A stretch of DNA of 46,206 bases from Desulfuromonas sp. (GTDB lineage: Bacteria > Desulfobacterota > Desulfuromonadia > Desulfuromonadales > Desulfuromonadaceae), in assembly GCA_021162745.1 (NCBI GenBank), contig JAGGYC010000059.1, positions 1-46,206 of the forward strand, given 5' to 3'. The notes beneath the pieces were generated by a model. It was not told the DNA's origin. It saw only the letters and a list, made by a program, of their open reading frames with translations, and did no database searches. Of the stretch, positions 1 to 8,161 are shown one piece after another. A program made the position numbers and the translations under genes. Each line of letters starts with the position of its first letter. The stretch's first letter is position 1.

Positions 1-45
1 CCACTTTTTTGATTAAGTAAAAAGTAGATGGGGAAGAGCTCTCAT

Positions 46-117
46 CCTTGCCCCCTTTGGGGGCAAGGTAAGGTATCCCCTTCAAGGGGTAATCAAAACC
101 GGCCCCTCTGGGGTCGG
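46..117. repeat. Three stacked perfect or near-perfect hairpins
   Basis: Three consecutive palindromes are visible. CCTTGCCCCC/GGGGGCAAGG (46-55 and 59-68) has a 3-nt loop. CCCCTT/AAGGGG (77-82 and 84-89) has a 1-nt loop. CCGGCCCC/GGGGTCGG (99-106 and 110-117) has a 3-nt loop and one G-T pair. They lie just before a decayed gene and lack a clear T-run, so a simple terminator is not supported. They resemble the C/G-rich palindromes elsewhere in this window and are probably a dispersed intergenic repeat. Confidence 0.6.
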
Positions 118-127
118 ATGTTTATTG

Positions 128-775
128 GTGTTGATCAGTGTTGCCGACGTTGCCCAAGCGCAAAGTATTGATGACCTGCGGCAATCGGTGGTTAAGATCT
201 ATAGCCAGTATAATCGCTGCAACTATCATGAACCCTGGCAGAAATATGGGCAGCGCCTGATCAGTGGTACCGGAACCGGTAGTGCAACATTTTCTCCGTG
301 ATCTGGACGATGGGCGCTGCGACGGCACTCCTGATCTCGGTATCACCATGCAAAAGATGGAGAATCCCGATCTGCGTCGGCGCTATCGATTGAGCCCTGA
401 GCAGACCGGTGCCCTGATCAGTCGCATCTATCCCGGTTCCTTTGCGCAAGGGCGCTTAGCCATTGGCGACGTGGTGTTGCAGATTGACGGCAAAGCGATT
501 GAAAACGATGGCACCATTGAATTTCGCCCAGCTGAGCGGACTTTTCTCGGTTATGCTGCCCAGAAAAAACAGCTGGGTGAGGTGGTAGCAAGCTTGAGGT
601 TGATGTCTCATTGACACAGGTGATTAATTTCAATCGGTTGATTCCTCATTTACAGTACGATCAGGCCCCTGATTATCTTATTGCCGGAGGGCTGGTTTTT
701 TCACCGTTGACCAGTTGGCCGCAGCAACGCAGCGGGTTCTTGAGCGTTATCAAATCCCCTCAGCATATCCTTTGA
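128..775 (+). pseudogene. Decayed HtrA-like (S1C) serine protease with PDZ domain
   Basis: Three fragments in changing frames read like one trypsin-like/PDZ protease. Frame 128-301 gives a mature N-terminus (QSVVKIYSQYNRCNYHEPW, then ISGTGTG) typical of secreted proteases just before the glycine-rich start of the catalytic domain. The next fragment (about 276-614, another frame) starts at VVQHFLRDL and is a PDZ region (LGITMQKMENP, GALISRIYPGSFAQG, GDVVLQIDGKAIEN). A third fragment returns to the first frame near 593 (LTQVINFNRLIPHL, YLIAGGLVFSPLT) and stops at 773-775. The His-Asp-Ser catalytic region that should lie between the first two is absent, so roughly 150-200 codons are deleted and at least one further frameshift exists. 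No start codon with a ribosome site is seen. Non-functional remnant; the family assignment comes from motif recognition. Confidence 0.72.
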
Positions 776-778
776 ATT

Positions 779-1195
779 CTATAGAGTAAAATCTTTGGCC
801 AGCCGCCAGCCCTGTTCGGTCTTGATCAACTTATGTTTTTCATGGCGCGGCAGGCGGTCGCCCGCTTTAAACTGCCCGTATTGCATCAATTGGCCAAGTA
901 TTTCCATTCCAGCGCCCAATGCTGCCAAGGGCGATTGACTGCTCTGTTCCTTGAGCTCAGCGGTTAATTCATCCAACCCTTTACGAAATACCAGATCGTA
1001 CTGTACTTCGGCAATATAGGTGCTCTCATCCACGCTGACGCCGTTGAGTTTGTGAAAGTTTTCCAGGGCAAAGATCTTTTCTCCGCCCTGGTGCAATACC
1101 GATTTTGCCACCTGAATCTTGATTTCGCTATCGCTCGGTATTGAGGTGCACGCGGTAAGTATTATAAGTAGCAGGACGAATAGAATATTGCGCAT
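779..1195 (-). CDS. Small predicted lipoprotein of unknown function
   Basis: 138 residues. The N-terminus MRNILFVLLLIILTAC is a classic lipoprotein signal with lipobox LTAC (Cys16), so the mature protein should be lipid-anchored in the envelope. The rest is a soluble domain of about 120 residues with an internal stretch QYDLVFRKGLDELTAELKEQ and a C-terminal basic segment ending WRLAKDFTL. I do not recognise a family; the layout resembles small periplasmic lipoproteins with a single alpha+beta domain. It follows the diguanylate cyclase gene on the same strand with an 18-nt gap and may be co-transcribed with it. Confidence 0.75.
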   Translation of the reverse strand: MRNILFVLLLIILTACTSIPSDSEIKIQVAKSVLHQGGEKIFALENFHKLNGVSVDESTYIAEVQYDLVFRKGLDELTAELKEQSSQSPLAALGAGMEILGQLMQYGQFKAGDRLPRHEKHKLIKTEQGWRLAKDFTL

Positions 1196-1213
1196 GGGGA
1201 ACTCCTGGTGAGT

Positions 1214-2476
1214 TTAGAAGATAATTGAGTCGGAATCACCGCTGTCGATACAGACCCGGTTACGCCCCTGTTGCTTGGCGGCGTAGAGCTGATGGTCAGC
1301 CGTGGCGATGGCGGCATCGATCTCACCGGCAGGGCAGACGCAGACACCAATACTCATGGTGATGGTCAATGGACCGCTGGATAAGGGAACCGGAGTCTGT
1401 TCAATGACCTGGCGCAAGATGTCAAATTGCTGGAAGATCTGATTGTTGTTGAGATTGCAACACAAGACACAGAACTCTTCCCCACCGAAGCGTGAGATGA
1501 GTTGTGTGGCGGGGATATGTTCTTTCAATAATGAGGCTACATGCTTTAAGGCGACATCGCCTGCATCGTGACCATAGGTGTCATTGACTTTTTTGAAGAG
1601 ATCAATATCCAGTATGGCAACCCCCATCTGTTGTGAACTTTTGATGAGCTTGGGAGCCTGTTCAAAAAAGAACCGTCGGTTGTGTAATCCTGTTAAAAAA
1701 TCGCGGTAGGAACTCTCTTTGATCTGCTGAATGTGGTCAATGGTATCGAGGTTCTGGTTGATGCGGCAATAGAACTCTTCGGCAAAAAACGGCTTGGAAA
1801 TAAAGTCGTTGGCACCGTATTTGAGAAATTTTGCCGAAATCTGATGATTGTCCTGTGCTGAAAGGCCGATGATAACCACATCGTTCTTGCTGTGTTTGCG
1901 GCGGATGGTTCTGGTCAGTTGAAAACCGTCCATGTCGGGCATATTGTAATCGGTGACAATCAGCTGGATGTCCGGGTTTTGCTTGAGAATCTCCAGTGCC
2001 TGAGTGCCATTTTCAGCGGTCAGTACCGGAAAACGGTGGATTTCCAGCAGTTGGCTGATCAGGTCGCGCACCAGCGGCGAGTCATCGACAACCAGAACCT
2101 TGATCCGTGGATTCTTCTCTAGCCGTTTTGCCTGAGCGACAATATAACTGAGGCTGTCGGGACCCTCCTTGAGTACATAATCAACCACCCCCTTGTTCCA
2201 GATGCTCTGATGTAATGTCACATCGAAATTGGAGGTAAAGACAATGGATGGAATCCCCTTGCTGACCGCGTAGTCAACCACCTCGCCCGATTCGGCATCG
2301 GGGAGATTCAGGTCGAGAAGGGCAACGGATAAGCTATCCGCCCGCTCATCCATGATCTGTTTGGCTTCGGCAAAGGATGTAACCCAGATGGTGGGTTGAG
2401 AAAGCTGGCGCTGGATGTTTTTTTGTACCAGAAGGCCGAACATGCGGCTGTCTTCAACGATTAGAACAGTAGACAT
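1214..2476 (-). CDS. Diguanylate cyclase response regulator, REC-REC-GGDEF
   Basis: 420 residues. Two receiver domains (about 2-115 and 124-240) precede a GGDEF domain (about 255-415) that should make cyclic di-GMP from two GTP. In REC1 the phospho-acceptor is Asp55 (ALLDLNLPD) with a lysine in DYVLKEG; in REC2 it is Asp176 (VTDYNMPDMDG) with FISKPF. The cyclase has the active GGEEF signature at about 331-335 and the substrate-site DIDLFKKVNDTYGHDAGD stretch. No RxxD inhibitory site precedes GGEEF, so product inhibition by that route is unlikely. I chose the ATG at 2476 because MSTVLIVEDSR is the natural start of a receiver domain. A longer reading from 2530 lacks a ribosome site. A cyclic-dinucleotide riboswitch lies further along the window. 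Confidence 0.93.
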   Translation of the reverse strand: MSTVLIVEDSRMFGLLVQKNIQRQLSQPTIWVTSFAEAKQIMDERADSLSVALLDLNLPDAESGEVVDYAVSKGIPSIVFTSNFDVTLHQSIWNKGVVDYVLKEGPDSLSYIVAQAKRLEKNPRIKVLVVDDSPLVRDLISQLLEIHRFPVLTAENGTQALEILKQNPDIQLIVTDYNMPDMDGFQLTRTIRRKHSKNDVVIIGLSAQDNHQISAKFLKYGANDFISKPFFAEEFYCRINQNLDTIDHIQQIKESSYRDFLTGLHNRRFFFEQAPKLIKSSQQMGVAILDIDLFKKVNDTYGHDAGDVALKHVASLLKEHIPATQLISRFGGEEFCVLCCNLNNNQIFQQFDILRQVIEQTPVPLSSGPLTITMSIGVCVCPAGEIDAAIATADHQLYAAKQQGRNRVCIDSGDSDSIIF

Positions 2477-2565
2477 AGTTCTTGTTCCCGATGGCTGGCG
2501 GCGATAGGGCTGGATGGATTTTGCCGACATGTTGTCGGAGGATAACTGGGCCGCTTCGTCGTGGC

Positions 2566-2967
2566 TCAGGTTGATGTCGCTGTCTGTTGAACAAATTCAA
2601 CCGTGACACTTTGCAAATCGTGTAGTGCACTGATGTCGACGGTGATATTAAAGGTGCCGGTCTGGCCGTGATGGAACAGCTGTTGATCGTTGACTTCGGT
2701 TTCTATGGCATGGACCACGGTGTTGTTTTTGTCAATGAGGTAGAGGATAGCGTAACCGCGAACCGAAGAAAAACTCTGGTTTTTTATCCCGCCACAGACA
2801 TCAATAATCTGACCATCCTCTGTTGCACCGGCACTGAGATCAACCACCTGAAACCGGTTGAAATGCGCAGTTGTTGCCGCTGCTGCCGGCAGCGCAATGA
2901 TGGCCGTAAACAGGCTGCCGATGAGCAACATAATGGCAAGAAAAAGTAGGCTTGTTTGTGTTTTCAC
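2566..2967 (-). CDS. Small secreted protein, FxLYD-like beta domain
   Basis: 133 residues with a GTG start preceded by GAGG. An N-terminal hydrophobic segment ending ALPAAAA looks like a cleavable signal peptide (about 30 residues). The mature part reads as one beta-sandwich domain: GGIKNQSFSSVRGYAILYLI, then KNNTVVHAIE and GQTGTFNITVDIS. This pattern (a non-covalent gain or loss of side-chain rich strands, 'new bond' to neighbours) resembles FxLYD-type domains of periplasmic proteins, but the family call is tentative. It lies 89 nt upstream of the diguanylate cyclase gene on the same strand. Confidence 0.7.
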   Translation of the reverse strand: MKTQTSLLFLAIMLLIGSLFTAIIALPAAAATTAHFNRFQVVDLSAGATEDGQIIDVCGGIKNQSFSSVRGYAILYLIDKNNTVVHAIETEVNDQQLFHHGQTGTFNITVDISALHDLQSVTVEFVQQTATST

Positions 2968-3116
2968 TGTTGCCTCAGTCGGTTAGTTGGGGTGCAATAA
3001 ATCGCTCTGCGGTGGGTGCCCCCGGCTGAAAGCAGCAGACGATCTTCATATAAACCGATTCAGTATAGCCTTTAACGAGGTTTAGCTCAAGGGCCTAGTG
3101 GTACGGGTCACGACAC

Positions 3117-3147
3117 AAAAAGGCGCCCCATGGCGGGACGCCTTTTT
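3117..3147 (-). terminator. Rho-independent terminator after hflC
   Basis: AAAAAGGCG and CGCCTTTTT flank a short GC hairpin (GGCGCCCC/GGCGGGACGCC). It lies 26 nt beyond the hflC stop and, with T-runs on both strands, could act in either direction. Confidence 0.8.
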
Positions 3148-3173
3148 AGCCTGCAGGTTGATGTTGAATCCTA

Positions 3174-4100
3174 TTAGCGGCCACTCTTTTCAAGGAACTT
3201 ATAATAATCACCGCCGGTACTCAAAATCAGGCGATTATTTTTTCCAACAGTGACCTGATACGATTCCAGGGTGCGTAGAAACTGATAGAAATCCGGTTCC
3301 TGGTTATAGGCGGCGGCGTAGATGGTCGTTGCTTTGGCGTCGGCATTACCACGCACCTCTTCAGCCTGACGATACGATTCTGAGCTGATTTTCTTCAGCT
3401 CTTTCTGCATCTGGCCGAGGATGTCCGCTTTTTCCCCCTCCCCTTCGGAGCGGTACTGGGCGGCCACCTTGTTTCGTTCAGAGATCATCCGCTCATAGAC
3501 CCGTTTACGTACCTGCTCAACATAGTTGATCCGCTTGATCTGGACATCGATCAATTCAATGCCGTATTCCGGGGTGCTGAGTTGAGCCTGGGCAAGGATG
3601 TCATCAAGAATTTTATCGCGTCCTACCTGTTCACGGTTGAGGTCGATGGATGCATCAACCGCTGTGTCTTGCAGATCAGCAGGGGGCAGGTAGTCATCGC
3701 CTCGTACCAGTTCAGTCAGCAGGTGTCCGGAAACCGAGTCACGTACGACGGAGTCAATAATATCGTCGAGGCGACTCTGCGCCCCGCGCTCGGTGGCGAC
3801 GGTAGTGAAAAAGAGGAGCGGGTCAACGATCCGCCAGCGGGCGGTGGTATCGACCCAAATGTATTTTTTGTCACTGGTGGGAATCTGATTCGGATCGGCA
3901 TCCCAGTTGAGAATCTGCTTGGAAAAACGGTGAACCTCCTGCATGACAGGAATCTTAAAGTGCAATCCGGCATTACGGATTTTACCGACGGGCTTACCAA
4001 ATTCGGTAACCAGAGCCTGTTCCGCTTCGTTGACGACAAAAAAGACACTTTGCCCGGCGAGCAGGGCAAGAATAACCAGTGGGAGTATCAGTCGTTTCAT
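3174..4100 (-). CDS. hflC: Protease modulator HflC
   Basis: 308 residues. HflC is a prohibitin/SPFH-family protein that, with HflK, forms a large membrane assembly around the FtsH protease in the inner membrane. Seen here: an N-terminal membrane anchor (LILPLVILALLAGQSVFFVV), the HflC-typical NEAEQALVTEFGKPVG start of the SPFH domain, SVVRDSVSGHLLTELVRGDD in the middle, IELIDVQIKRINYVEQV, and the coiled, charged segment with RSEGEGEKADI near residue 215. Its ATG overlaps the end of hflK by four bases, so the pair is translationally coupled. A terminator follows. Confidence 0.96.
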   Translation of the reverse strand: MKRLILPLVILALLAGQSVFFVVNEAEQALVTEFGKPVGKIRNAGLHFKIPVMQEVHRFSKQILNWDADPNQIPTSDKKYIWVDTTARWRIVDPLLFFTTVATERGAQSRLDDIIDSVVRDSVSGHLLTELVRGDDYLPPADLQDTAVDASIDLNREQVGRDKILDDILAQAQLSTPEYGIELIDVQIKRINYVEQVRKRVYERMISERNKVAAQYRSEGEGEKADILGQMQKELKKISSESYRQAEEVRGNADAKATTIYAAAYNQEPDFYQFLRTLESYQVTVGKNNRLILSTGGDYYKFLEKSGR

Positions 4101-5128
4101 TTGGCACCTCCCGTCAGCGCGTCTTTACGCAATGGCAATAGCGGCAATACACCGGAATTTTTGTCGTCGATTATGTACAGTTCCTCAACACGTGGCAGCA
4201 CCTTGTCCATGGTTTCCAGATAGAGGCGCTGGCGTGTAACCTTGGGAGCCTTGCGGTACTCCTTGACCAGGGCGTTGAAACGTTCGGCCTCACCCTTGGC
4301 GCGGTTGATCCGCTCCAGGGCATAACCTTCGGCTTCGAGAATACGGCTGCTGGCCACACCGCGGGCCTTGGGCACTTCGCGGTTGTACTGCTCACGGGCC
4401 TGAAAGATCAGGCTTTCTTTCTGCTGTTCCGCTTCGTTAACTTCATTGAAGGCTGCTTTGACCTGCTCCGGCGGATTGACGTCCTGGAATTTGACCGTAA
4501 CGATGCGGATGCCGATATCGTAGCTGTTGAGGATTTTTTGCAGATCGTCTTCAACCTTCATGGCCAGATCTGCACGCTCGGTGGTAAGAACCTGGGCGAC
4601 ATTGGAGTTGCCGATCACCCGGCGAACGACTGCTTCGGACAGATCGCGGATGGTGGCGCGCGGATCAGCAATATTGAACAGAAATTTTTCCGGTTCAATA
4701 ATCTGATACTGAACAATCCATTCGATATCACTGACGTTGAGGTCGCCGGTCAGGGTCAACGATTCTTCGCTGAAGTTGCGGCTACTGTAGGTGGTGCGCA
4801 CTCCGGCCTGTTCGGTACGGAAGCCGAACTCCTCCTTGAGAACACGACCGGTTTTCACCCTATAGACCTCGTCGATGCCAAAGGGCAGTTTCATGTGAAG
4901 CCCCGGCGAGGCAGTACCGATGGAACGGCCCAATCTCAACCGCACGCCGGTTTCTTCGGTGTCGACTTTGTAGAACGCACTTTTGGCACCAGTGAGCACC
5001 AGCAAAAAAATGATCACGGTCAGAATCAGTTTCTTGGGTGGTCCACCGCTGTTCTTAATCTTTTGGGCCGCCATGCGCAATGCTTGCTCCAGCGGGTCTT
5101 GCCGTGGTTCCCATGGACTTTGTGACAT
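4097..5128 (-). CDS. hflK: FtsH protease activity modulator HflK
   Basis: 343 residues. HflK is the partner of HflC in the SPFH complex that encloses FtsH. The N-terminus MSQSPWEPRQDPLEQAL is cytoplasmic and short, followed by a transmembrane helix (LILTVIIFLLVLTGAKSAFY) and the SPFH domain (VDTEETGVRLRLGR, SPGLHMKLPFGID). Further hallmarks are GDLNVSDIEWIVQY, TVKFQDVNPPEQVKAAFNEV and a C-terminal coiled region (ARGVASSRILEAEGYALERI). The start has a strong ribosome site (GGAGGA). The gene lies 41 nt from the TatD-radical SAM gene on the same strand, so it may be part of a longer transcript. Confidence 0.96.
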   Translation of the reverse strand: MSQSPWEPRQDPLEQALRMAAQKIKNSGGPPKKLILTVIIFLLVLTGAKSAFYKVDTEETGVRLRLGRSIGTASPGLHMKLPFGIDEVYRVKTGRVLKEEFGFRTEQAGVRTTYSSRNFSEESLTLTGDLNVSDIEWIVQYQIIEPEKFLFNIADPRATIRDLSEAVVRRVIGNSNVAQVLTTERADLAMKVEDDLQKILNSYDIGIRIVTVKFQDVNPPEQVKAAFNEVNEAEQQKESLIFQAREQYNREVPKARGVASSRILEAEGYALERINRAKGEAERFNALVKEYRKAPKVTRQRLYLETMDKVLPRVEELYIIDDKNSGVLPLLPLRKDALTGGAK

Positions 5129-5169
5129 CCGTGGTCCTCCTTCATGTGAGAATCAGATGTGCGGTGGGG

Positions 5170-6552
5170 TTATCCCACCTCATTGTAAATACGGGCACGA
5201 AATTCGACCCCCAGCTGTTTGGCCACGGCGGCACAGGCATTGATATCAATACCGGGAACGGTTACGGCTGAGGCGGTGACGGCTGGGATATAATCTGGGG
5301 CTTGGCGGATAAACTCCTTAACTGCGTTGTAGCCGGCTTCTTTGAAACTCGACTGGCAGATCTGCTGGTAGTGCTCGGCATCAGCGGCATTGAGGGAGAT
5401 GGAGATCTCATCCACCAAGCCCTGTAGTTCCGGCAGAATGTTGCGACCATGGACCAAGTTGGCCTGACCGTCACTGTTGATGCGCACCTTAATATTCCGT
5501 TCTTTCAGCCAACGGGCAACCTGTATGACCAGATCCAAGCGGAGCAATGGTTCACCGTAACCGCAGAACACCACCTCTTCGTAACCGCTGGGATCACCAA
5601 TGGCGGCGATCACTTCATCAAAACCGGGTTCGTGATCGAGTTTGAGCTGATGTCCTTTGACATTGAAGTCGCGGAACTTGGCACAGAAGGTACAGCGATT
5701 TGTGCAGCGGTTGGTGATGTTGAGATACAGCGAGTTGCGGATGCGGTAGGCGATTTTGCTGGCCTGATCCACCTGGCCGACGCCGAATAACTGGTGGGCG
5801 TTAAGGCTGGTGATGCGGGCGACATCGGTCAGGGTCAGCCCCTTGACCTCGGCGACCATTTCGGCGGTTTTAACCACATACGCCGGTTCGTTGCGCTTGC
5901 CACGCCAGTCTTGTGGCGACAGATAGGGGCAGTCGGTTTCGACGAGAATTCGTTCTGTTGGAATGGTCAGTAACACATCACGCATGGCTTGGTTTTTTGG
6001 ATAGGTGATGGTGCCGGTGAACGACAGGTAGAAACCCAGCTCCATACATTCTTTAGCCATCTGGGCATCGCCGCTGAAGCAGTGCAGCACGCCGCTGACA
6101 CTGGCGGCATCCTCCTGGCGAAGAATCTCCAACACGTCGGCGTGGGCATCGCGGTCGTGGACAACGATGGGCAATTGACACTGTTTGGCCAGTTCGATCT
6201 GTTGGCGAAATGCCTGTTGCTGTTGATCATGGGGGCAGTGGTTGCGGTAGTAGTCAAGACCGATCTCGCCGATGGCTACCACTTTAGGATGGCTGGCCAG
6301 TTGACGCAGTTCCTCAATAACTTCAGCGGTGGCCGTGGCGGCATCGTGGGGGTGAATGCCGACGGTGGCATAGATGCCACCGTAATGTTGGGCCAATTCG
6401 ACGCTGGCGCGGGAACTGGCCAGATCACAACCGACGGTGATGATGCTGTGAACACCGTGCTCTGCGGCGCGTTGGATCACCTGTTCCAGATCGTCCTGAA
6501 AACGGTCGCCATCGAGATGGGCATGACTATCGACCAGAGAGGGGGGCTGCAT
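5170..6552 (-). CDS. TatD family hydrolase fused to a radical SAM domain
   Basis: 460 residues in two parts. The first (1 to about 258) is a TatD-type metal-dependent DNase: DSHAHLDG (His10, His12), EIGLDYYR, VVHDRDAH, LHCFSG and ETDCPYLSP, which supply the metal ligands of the family. The second (about 270-460) is a radical SAM domain with CTNRCTFC (Cys283, 287, 290) for the 4Fe-4S cluster and FCGYGEPLLR as the SAM-binding glycine motif. In many bacteria a 'TatD-linked radical SAM' protein is a separate neighbour; here both are one chain. I chose the ATG at 6552 because it has an AGGAG site 7 nt upstream and begins MQPPSLVDSHAHLDG. Its reaction is unknown. It ends the tmk-holB-ricT-metG cluster. 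Confidence 0.92.
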   Translation of the reverse strand: MQPPSLVDSHAHLDGDRFQDDLEQVIQRAAEHGVHSIITVGCDLASSRASVELAQHYGGIYATVGIHPHDAATATAEVIEELRQLASHPKVVAIGEIGLDYYRNHCPHDQQQQAFRQQIELAKQCQLPIVVHDRDAHADVLEILRQEDAASVSGVLHCFSGDAQMAKECMELGFYLSFTGTITYPKNQAMRDVLLTIPTERILVETDCPYLSPQDWRGKRNEPAYVVKTAEMVAEVKGLTLTDVARITSLNAHQLFGVGQVDQASKIAYRIRNSLYLNITNRCTNRCTFCAKFRDFNVKGHQLKLDHEPGFDEVIAAIGDPSGYEEVVFCGYGEPLLRLDLVIQVARWLKERNIKVRINSDGQANLVHGRNILPELQGLVDEISISLNAADAEHYQQICQSSFKEAGYNAVKEFIRQAPDYIPAVTASAVTVPGIDINACAAVAKQLGVEFRARIYNEVG

Positions 6553-6565
6553 GATCACTCCTGAG

Positions 6566-6592
6566 AAAAAAGGGTGCCTGGGCACCCTTTTT
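6566..6592 (-). terminator. Terminator between metG and tatD/rSAM
   Basis: GGGTGCC-TG-GGCACCC (6572-6587) sits between runs of A and T. On the minus strand it lies 26 nt after the metG stop and immediately before the ribosome site of the TatD-radical SAM gene, so it could also influence translation of that gene if read through. Confidence 0.75.
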
Positions 6593-6617
6593 GGTGGAAA
6601 ATGTTGGAGAGTAGAAA

Positions 6618-8150
6618 CTAGCTCTCTTCAATACGCGGGAACATCGGTGCCGCTTTTTCAATGGTGATGCCGGCGCTCAGACCGCCCCATTGATCCTGGT
6701 CATCCAACTGTAGATTATTTGAATCTTGGGCAAGGATCTCCATGATACGTGCTCCGGTGTCGGGCATAAACGGGGCAACCAGCAAGCCGATGAGACGTAT
6801 CGCTTCAAGCAGGTTGTACATGACGGTGCCGAGACGATCTTTTTGAGCATCATCTTTGGCCAGTGCCCATGGTGCCGAATCGTCGATGTATTTATTGGCG
6901 CTGCTGATCAGTTCCCAGATGCTGAGCAGAGCTTTGTTAAAGGCCAGATCGTTCATCTGTTTATCGATCAGGGCCAGCTTGGCTGGAAACTGGTCGATAA
7001 ACGGTCGGTCGAGTTCATCCGCGGCACAGGGCTGCGGCAGGGTGCCGCCGAAATATTTGTTGACCATCGCCGTCGAACGGCTGACCAGATTGCCGAGATC
7101 GTTGGCCAGGTCGGAGTTGATGCGATGCACCAGCGATGTGTGGGAGAAGTCACCATCGAGGCCGAACGGAACCTCGCGCAGCAGGAAGTAGCGGATCGGA
7201 TCGATACCGTACTTGTCGACCAGCATGTTGGGTTCAACGACATTCGCCATGCTCTTGCTCATCTTCTTGCCTTCAACGGTCCACCAGCCGTGGGCGAACA
7301 CTTTTTCCGGCAGAGGCAGACCGGCGGCCATGAGGAAGGTTGGCCAGTAAACGGCATGGAAACGGAGGATATCTTTACCGATGACATGGACGTTGGCCGG
7401 CCAGAAATTTTTAAAATTACCCTGTTTGTCGTCAGGATAGCCAAGGGCGGTGATGTAGTTGTTGAGGGCATCGAACCACACATAGATCACATGCTTATCG
7501 TTGCCGGGCACCGGGATCCCCCACGAGAAACTGGTGCGGGAGATCGACAGGTCACGCAATCCTTCGCGGATAAAACTCAGTACTTCATTTCGGCGTGAAC
7601 GCGGCTGGATGAACTTAGGATTTTTTTCAATATGATCAAGTAGCTGCTGTTGATATTTACTCATGCGGAAAAAGTAGGACTCTTCTTCCAGTTTGTCCGT
7701 CGGGCGACCGCAATCGGGGCAGCAGCCGTCGATAAGCTTGGTCTCCGTCCAGAATGTTTCGCAGGGGGTGCAGTACCAGTCTTCGTATGAACCGAGGTAG
7801 ATATCGCCCTGTTCCTCGATCTGGGTGAAAATCTTTTGCACGCCCTCTTTGTGTCGTTGCTGGGTGGTGCGAATAAAGTCGGTATTGTTGATATTGAGCT
7901 TTTGCCACAGTGCCTCAAAGCGCTGCATCACCCGGTCCGCCAGTTCCAACGGTGTTTCACCGGCTGCCAATGCGGCCTTTTCAACCTTCTGTCCGTGTTC
8001 ATCTGTTCCGGTTAGGAAGAACACCTCGTAACCGCGTGCTTTTTTATAGCGGGCGAGGACATCGCAGGCCAGGGTTGTATAGGCGTGACCGATATGTGGA
8101 ACGTCGTTGACGTAATAGATCGGCGTAGTGATGTAAAATTTCTTGTCCAT
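6618..8150 (-). CDS. metG: Methionyl-tRNA synthetase
   Basis: 510 residues. It charges tRNA-Met with methionine. The class I signature HIGH is at VPHIGHAYTT, and the KMSKS loop is KKMSKSMAN. The connective peptide carries a four-cysteine zinc site (CTPCETFW and CPDCGRP). The anticodon-binding helical domain follows (DLGNLVSR, WALAKDD). The protein stops after that domain and lacks the C-terminal tRNA-binding (EMAP-like) extension of longer MetG forms, so it is the short type. An AGGAG site precedes the ATG. It lies 11 nt from ricT, in the order found in the Bacillus tmk-holB-yaaT-metS-tatD region. Confidence 0.98.
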   Translation of the reverse strand: MDKKFYITTPIYYVNDVPHIGHAYTTLACDVLARYKKARGYEVFFLTGTDEHGQKVEKAALAAGETPLELADRVMQRFEALWQKLNINNTDFIRTTQQRHKEGVQKIFTQIEEQGDIYLGSYEDWYCTPCETFWTETKLIDGCCPDCGRPTDKLEEESYFFRMSKYQQQLLDHIEKNPKFIQPRSRRNEVLSFIREGLRDLSISRTSFSWGIPVPGNDKHVIYVWFDALNNYITALGYPDDKQGNFKNFWPANVHVIGKDILRFHAVYWPTFLMAAGLPLPEKVFAHGWWTVEGKKMSKSMANVVEPNMLVDKYGIDPIRYFLLREVPFGLDGDFSHTSLVHRINSDLANDLGNLVSRSTAMVNKYFGGTLPQPCAADELDRPFIDQFPAKLALIDKQMNDLAFNKALLSIWELISSANKYIDDSAPWALAKDDAQKDRLGTVMYNLLEAIRLIGLLVAPFMPDTGARIMEILAQDSNNLQLDDQDQWGGLSAGITIEKAAPMFPRIEES

Positions 8151-8161
8151 GGTAGCTCCTG

